A stretch of DNA of 9,309 bases from Nitrospirae bacterium GWC2_42_7 (lineage in GTDB: Bacteria; Nitrospirota; Thermodesulfovibrionia; Thermodesulfovibrionales; UBA6898), in the NCBI GenBank assembly GCA_001803645.1, contig MHDW01000236.1, positions 1 to 9,309 on the forward strand, read 5' to 3'. The notes under the pieces were generated by a model. That model worked only from the letters and a program-made list of their open reading frames with translations, was not told where the DNA came from and made no database searches. Position numbers and translations under genes: made by a program. Positions 6,180 to 9,309 of this stretch are shown one piece after another (position 1 is the stretch's first letter; each line of letters starts with the position of its first letter).

Positions 6180-8171
6180 ATGGAATCTGATTTTTTAAAA
6201 TCACTGGTTATAATCTTCGGCGCCTCTGCTTTAGTGGTATTTTTTTTGCACAGGCTGAAAATACCTTCTATTGTGGGATTTCTTGTTTCAGGGATTATTA
6301 TCGGGCCTTACGGCATAGGACTGATAAAAGAAACTCATTCGGTTGAGATGATGGCCGAGATCGGCGTTGTCCTGCTCCTCTTTACTATCGGCATCGAGTT
6401 TTCGATGGCAAAACTGACAAGAATGAGGAAGGCTGTTATTGCAGGCGGCAGTGTTCAGGTATTGCTCACCATAGGGTTTTCTGCTGCAGCTTCTTTCCTT
6501 GTGATAGGTGATATCAACAGGTCCTTGTTCTTCGGCTTCCTTATCGCCTTAAGCAGTACAGCGATCGTACTTAAGATGCTCTCTGAAAAAGGTGAGATAG
6601 ACTCTCCGCATGGCCGCACCATGGCAGGGATACTGATCTTCCAGGATATCTGTGTTGTTCCACTTATGCTTATCACACCATCTTTGGCCGGAGAAACAAT
6701 AAACCTGCTGGATATAGCAATGAAAATGGCAAAGGCTGCTCTTATCATCGGGATAGTGCTCTTGAGCGCAAGATGGGTTGTTCCCGGACTGCTGCATCAG
6801 GTCGTCAGGACAAAGAGCCGCGAACTCTTCATAACTACGATAATAGTACTTTGCCTCGGGATCGCTCTTCTAACTTCAAAGTTCGGCCTCTCCCTTGCCC
6901 TCGGTGCTTTTTTGGCAGGGCTTATCATATCAGAGTCTGAGTATGCGCACCAGGCAACAGCAGACATACTGCCGTTCAAAGAGAGCTTTATCGGACTCTT
7001 CTTTGTCTCTGTCGGCATGCTGATGAATACCGGTTATCTGTTCGGGAACGGCCTGCAGATAGCGGTTGTTGTCGGATTTATATTTATTGTAAAAATAGCT
7101 ACTGGTGTAATCGCAGCATTAATAACAGGAACCCCTCTGAGGACCGCAATTCACGCCGGCCTCGGGCTTGCGCAGATCGGAGAATTTTCGTTTGTTCTTG
7201 CGATCACAGGAAAGGCCTCTGGCCTGATCACAGAGGATTTCTATCAGATCTTTCTTTCATCTTCAGTTGTGACAATGATGCTGACTCCTTTTGTCCTGAG
7301 AACAGCGCCTTCTGTATCAGGCTGGCTGGCATCAAGGCGCCATTTAAAAAGAGCAGGAAGACTTAAAAAGGGGGCTGAAGCAGACGGTTTCCCGAGGAGA
7401 AGAGAGGGGCATGTAATAATTATCGGGTTCGGCCTGAACGGCAGAAACCTTGCAAGGGTACTGAAAGAAGCAGAGATCCCCTATGTAATTCTTGAAATGA
7501 ACGGCGATACTGTCCGCGAGATGAAGAAAAAGGGAGAGCCGATATATTATGGCGATGGAACAAGCAAAGAGATACTCCACAAACTGGGCTTAGGTAAGGC
7601 CAAGCTTCTGGTTGTGGCGATATCTGATCCTGCTTCTACAAGAAACATAACATATATTGGAAGGCATGAGAACCCTGATATTTATATTATAGTCAGGACA
7701 AAGTATCTTGTTGAGGTAGATGACCTGAAGGCCCTTGGCGCAGACGAGGTAATACCTGAGGAGTTCGAAACATCTGTCGAAATTTTTTCGCGTGTGCTTC
7801 ACAGGTATAACTTCCCGAGTAATGTGGTCATGGACATGATCGATAAGATACGTAGCGACAGTTATACAGCTTTAAGAGGCATGGTATTGCCGAAAAAACT
7901 TATGTTTGATAAGTGCGAATGGCTGCCGGATATTAAAATAGAAAGCTTTAAGGTTATGGAGAATTCTCATATCATAGGCAAAAACATAAAGGACCTTCAA
8001 GTCAGAAAGAAGACCGGGGCAACAATTATAGCCGTGAGAAGAGGAGCAGATATTTTTTCAAATCCTGAACCTGAATTTAAGTTTGATTCCGGAGATATTA
8101 TATTGTTTACAGGCGAAAGAAAAAACATGAATGCGGCGATTAATTACTTTAGACAGAGTAGCCTAAGTTAG
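6180..8171 (+). CDS. KefB/KefC-type monovalent cation:proton antiporter with RCK domains
   Basis: A complete 663-residue CPA2-family antiporter that exchanges K+ (or Na+) for protons across the inner membrane. The membrane half (about 1-385) has a dozen hydrophobic segments with the family marks GIIIGPYGIG, ALSSTAIVLKML and LIFQDICVVPLML; Q155-D156 fits the essential ion-binding aspartate. A TrkA-N/RCK domain follows (about 410-530) with the dinucleotide fold GFGLNG (G416, G418, G421). The acidic residue closing its second strand (VILEMN) favours NAD(H). A TrkA-C domain lies at about 589-655. E. coli KefB and KefC are about 600-620 residues, so the length is normal. Family members are gated by nucleotides and, in KefB/C, glutathione adducts; glutathione control here is unproven. 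The ATG has no ribosome site upstream, which suggests a very short leader. No ancillary KefF/KefG-type flavoprotein gene is adjacent. Confidence 0.93.
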   Translation: MESDFLKSLVIIFGASALVVFFLHRLKIPSIVGFLVSGIIIGPYGIGLIKETHSVEMMAEIGVVLLLFTIGIEFSMAKLTRMRKAVIAGGSVQVLLTIGFSAAASFLVIGDINRSLFFGFLIALSSTAIVLKMLSEKGEIDSPHGRTMAGILIFQDICVVPLMLITPSLAGETINLLDIAMKMAKAALIIGIVLLSARWVVPGLLHQVVRTKSRELFITTIIVLCLGIALLTSKFGLSLALGAFLAGLIISESEYAHQATADILPFKESFIGLFFVSVGMLMNTGYLFGNGLQIAVVVGFIFIVKIATGVIAALITGTPLRTAIHAGLGLAQIGEFSFVLAITGKASGLITEDFYQIFLSSSVVTMMLTPFVLRTAPSVSGWLASRRHLKRAGRLKKGAEADGFPRRREGHVIIIGFGLNGRNLARVLKEAEIPYVILEMNGDTVREMKKKGEPIYYGDGTSKEILHKLGLGKAKLLVVAISDPASTRNITYIGRHENPDIYIIVRTKYLVEVDDLKALGADEVIPEEFETSVEIFSRVLHRYNFPSNVVMDMIDKIRSDSYTALRGMVLPKKLMFDKCEWLPDIKIESFKVMENSHIIGKNIKDLQVRKKTGATIIAVRRGADIFSNPEPEFKFDSGDIILFTGERKNMNAAINYFRQSSLS

Positions 8172-8191
8172 AAGACCTTTGTCTTTGTAAT

Positions 8192-8217
8192 GTTGCTAAT
8201 CAGCAACGCGGCTTTTT
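8192..8217 (+). terminator. Probable weak terminator after the antiporter gene
   Basis: GTTGCT-AATC-AGCAAC (8192-8207) is a perfect six-base stem with a four-base loop, starting 21 bases after the antiporter stop. It is followed after five bases (GCGGC) by five T residues (8213-8217). The T run is displaced from the stem, so this may be a weak intrinsic terminator. It lies between convergent genes, where termination is expected. On the minus strand the hairpin has no T tail. Confidence 0.4.
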
Positions 8218-8244
8218 GCATCGGCTGTATAAGCATTGTTCGGC

Positions 8245-8688
8245 TTAGGGTTCTGTATCATTGATGATCGGATCACCAGTCCCTTTAGCTATTAATTTGT
8301 AAAACCGGATAAAAAACCAACCTACAAATATTATCAATGCGACTGAAAACGCAAAATCCAGTGATGTTAAATAAGAAATGCCTTTATAGAAAGATATTAA
8401 TATTAGAATTACAAGATGATAGGCAATGCTTTTCACATAAATGTTATTAAAAGGGATTCGATGTTGAAATTTGCCAAAGAAATACCCTATCAGTACACCT
8501 AAAAGACCCACACCAAATGAAAGTGTGACAGATAAGCTGTAGAATTTTTCCCAGGTAAATTCACCAGGCATAGCATGGAACTGCCCGGTCCATAACGCAA
8601 ACAATAAACGAGACATTTCTAATATCACATAAGATATAAATCCAGAGGTCATCAGTTTATTTATTTTTATTTTATCTCCATTGAACAT
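8245..8688 (-). CDS. Hypothetical four-helix membrane protein, AT-rich
   Basis: A 147-residue protein I do not recognise. It has a charged N-terminus (MFNGDKIKINK) and about four hydrophobic segments: GFISYVILEMSRLLFALW, SVTLSFGVGLLGVLIGYFFG, SIAYHLVILILISFYKG and FAFSVALIIFVGWFFIRFY. A short polar tail ends DTEP. It is most likely an inner-membrane protein with no visible catalytic motif. G+C counted over 8281-8460 is 52 of 180 bases (29%), well below the antiporter (34 of 60 at 7141-7200) and the neighbouring YkuD gene (29 of 60 at 8941-9000). That may mark a recently acquired gene. No ribosome site precedes the ATG, but an extended -10 sits six bases before it. M13 is an alternative start, also without a ribosome site. 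It is convergent with the antiporter gene and 102 bases downstream of the YkuD-type gene. Confidence 0.65.
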   Translation of the reverse strand: MFNGDKIKINKLMTSGFISYVILEMSRLLFALWTGQFHAMPGEFTWEKFYSLSVTLSFGVGLLGVLIGYFFGKFQHRIPFNNIYVKSIAYHLVILILISFYKGISYLTSLDFAFSVALIIFVGWFFIRFYKLIAKGTGDPIINDTEP

Positions 8689-8694
8689 AAAAAG

Positions 8695-8703
8695 AATATA
8701 GCA
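8695..8703 (-). promoter_or_regulatory. Extended -10 promoter (TGC TATATT), leaderless placement
   Basis: On the minus strand TGCTATATT combines a TG-extended element with a 5/6 match to TATAAT. Exactly six bases (CTTTTT) separate the hexamer from the ATG of the membrane-protein gene, so the expected transcription start falls on the A of the ATG. The -35 region (around TTCCTT) is a poor match, as is common for extended -10 promoters. Confidence 0.45.
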
Positions 8704-8790
8704 TGAACGATGGATTGAAGGAAAATTTAATTCAATAAAATCAATGAGGAGTGTTACGCGATTTGGTGGAACGATGAGTTCTGCGGCCTT

Positions 8791-9309
8791 CTATGGCCTT
8801 ATCTCAACAATCGCACCATTCGGCACTAACTTCTCAATTTCCTCTATTTCTTCGTCTGTAACAGCAATACATCCTTTTGTCCAGTCAACCTCTGTGTGAA
8901 GACCGCCAGCCCACGAGAAACCATTTTTAATGCCGTGGATCATGATGTCTCCGCCCGGAGAAACACCAAGTTCTTTTGCCCGCTTTTTGTCTTTCTCGTT
9001 TGGATAGGAAATACGAAGAGACAGGTGATAACGGCTGTCTCTGTTTCTTGAATTAATAACGTAGGTTCCCTCCGGGGTTTTGTTATCGCCTTGCCTTTCT
9101 TTTGGACCATTCGGGTTTCCACCCAAGGCTATTTTGTAGGTCTTGAGCACCTTGCCCTTTGAGATCAACGTCAATCGTCGTTCTTTCTTTTCTATCAGGA
9201 TCTTATCTGCCGGTACATTCTGGATTGCAAAAATCTCTTGTTGCAATGCAATGATCTCATTATTTTTGCTCTTAACCACTTGTTCAAACGCTACGATCTT
9301 TTCTTGCAG
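8791..9309 (-). CDS. YkuD-family L,D-transpeptidase-like protein (5' end outside the window)
   Basis: The minus-strand frame runs from the right edge to TAG at 8791-8793. A GTG at 9279 could start a 162-residue protein, but the frame continues to the edge with the same coiled-coil character (LQEKIVAFEQ, then VVKSKNNEIIALQQEIFAIQ) and no ribosome site marks that GTG. The true start is therefore probably outside. After the coiled coil comes the YkuD domain: DKILIEKKERRLTLISKGK, GDNKTPEGTYVI, IMIHG and DWTKGCIAV. Numbered from the GTG, the pair is H115 and catalytic C137, 22 residues apart. YkuD enzymes act in the periplasm on peptidoglycan peptides, making 3-3 cross-links or anchoring proteins; some relatives cut those links. 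The active-site segment is TKGCIA instead of the commoner SHGCIR. The coiled coil presumably spaces the domain from a membrane anchor or partner. Confidence 0.88.
   Translation of the reverse strand: MQEKIVAFEQVVKSKNNEIIALQQEIFAIQNVPADKILIEKKERRLTLISKGKVLKTYKIALGGNPNGPKERQGDNKTPEGTYVINSRNRDSRYHLSLRISYPNEKDKKRAKELGVSPGGDIMIHGIKNGFSWAGGLHTEVDWTKGCIAVTDEEIEEIEKLVPNGAIVEIRP

Noticed and set aside
8172..8185. AAGAC-CTTT-GTCTT hairpin directly after the antiporter stop
   Set aside because: It has a five-base stem of modest stability and no T run behind it; the next hairpin at 8192 is the better terminator candidate.
8785..8800. GGCCTT repeated twice around the YkuD stop, forming GGCC/GGCC pairing
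   Set aside because: The stem is only four base pairs, overlaps the stop codon and has no T tail on the minus strand, so it is not a convincing terminator.
8940..9122. Second minus-strand open frame of 60 codons within the YkuD gene
   Set aside because: It overlaps the conserved YkuD domain in another frame and shows no recognisable features; it is a shadow of the real gene.

Overview
The window looks like a piece of chromosome from a Gram-negative (diderm) bacterium. It encodes a LolA-like periplasmic protein, an outer-membrane beta-barrel protein and a YkuD-type peptidoglycan enzyme. Gene style (hybrid PAS histidine kinase, DsrE-like remnant, moderate G+C) would fit a Nitrospirota or deltaproteobacterial-type anaerobe. 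That is an impression from protein flavour only; no rRNA or other marker is present to prove it.

Bases 1-5696 (+ strand) are one tightly packed operon entered in the middle. Its order is: the 3' end of a LolD/MacB-type ABC ATPase; an FtsX/MacB-type permease; a LolA-like 'outer membrane lipoprotein-sorting' protein; a membrane-anchored two-PAS hybrid histidine kinase; and a secreted beta-barrel protein ending in phenylalanine. Three junctions overlap by 4-8 bases or can do so, and the fourth gap is 10 bases, so the genes are probably co-transcribed and translationally coupled. The ATPase and permease would form an inner-membrane pump, the LolA-like protein a periplasmic carrier, and the barrel an outer-membrane partner. 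The kinase is the unexpected member.

Bases 5697-6179 are a degraded intergenic stretch. It holds a DsrE-like remnant that lacks its N-terminus and is frame-broken at an eight-T run, and a 40-residue zinc-ribbon gene on the minus strand. A perfect inverted repeat lies between that small gene and the divergent antiporter gene that follows.

Bases 6180-8171 (+) encode a complete KefB/KefC-type monovalent cation:proton antiporter with RCK (TrkA-N and TrkA-C) domains, followed by a probable weak hairpin terminator. Convergent to it, on the minus strand, are an AT-rich four-helix membrane protein of unknown function (8245-8688), with a promoter placed as for a leaderless mRNA, and a YkuD-family L,D-transpeptidase-like gene (8791 to the right edge). 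The latter is open past the window edge and so is probably 5'-partial.

No tRNA, rRNA, CRISPR array or insertion sequence was seen. The most unusual items are the kinase inside the export operon, its two cysteine-rich PAS domains, the small zinc-ribbon gene with its shared palindromic promoter region, and the frame-broken DsrE remnant.
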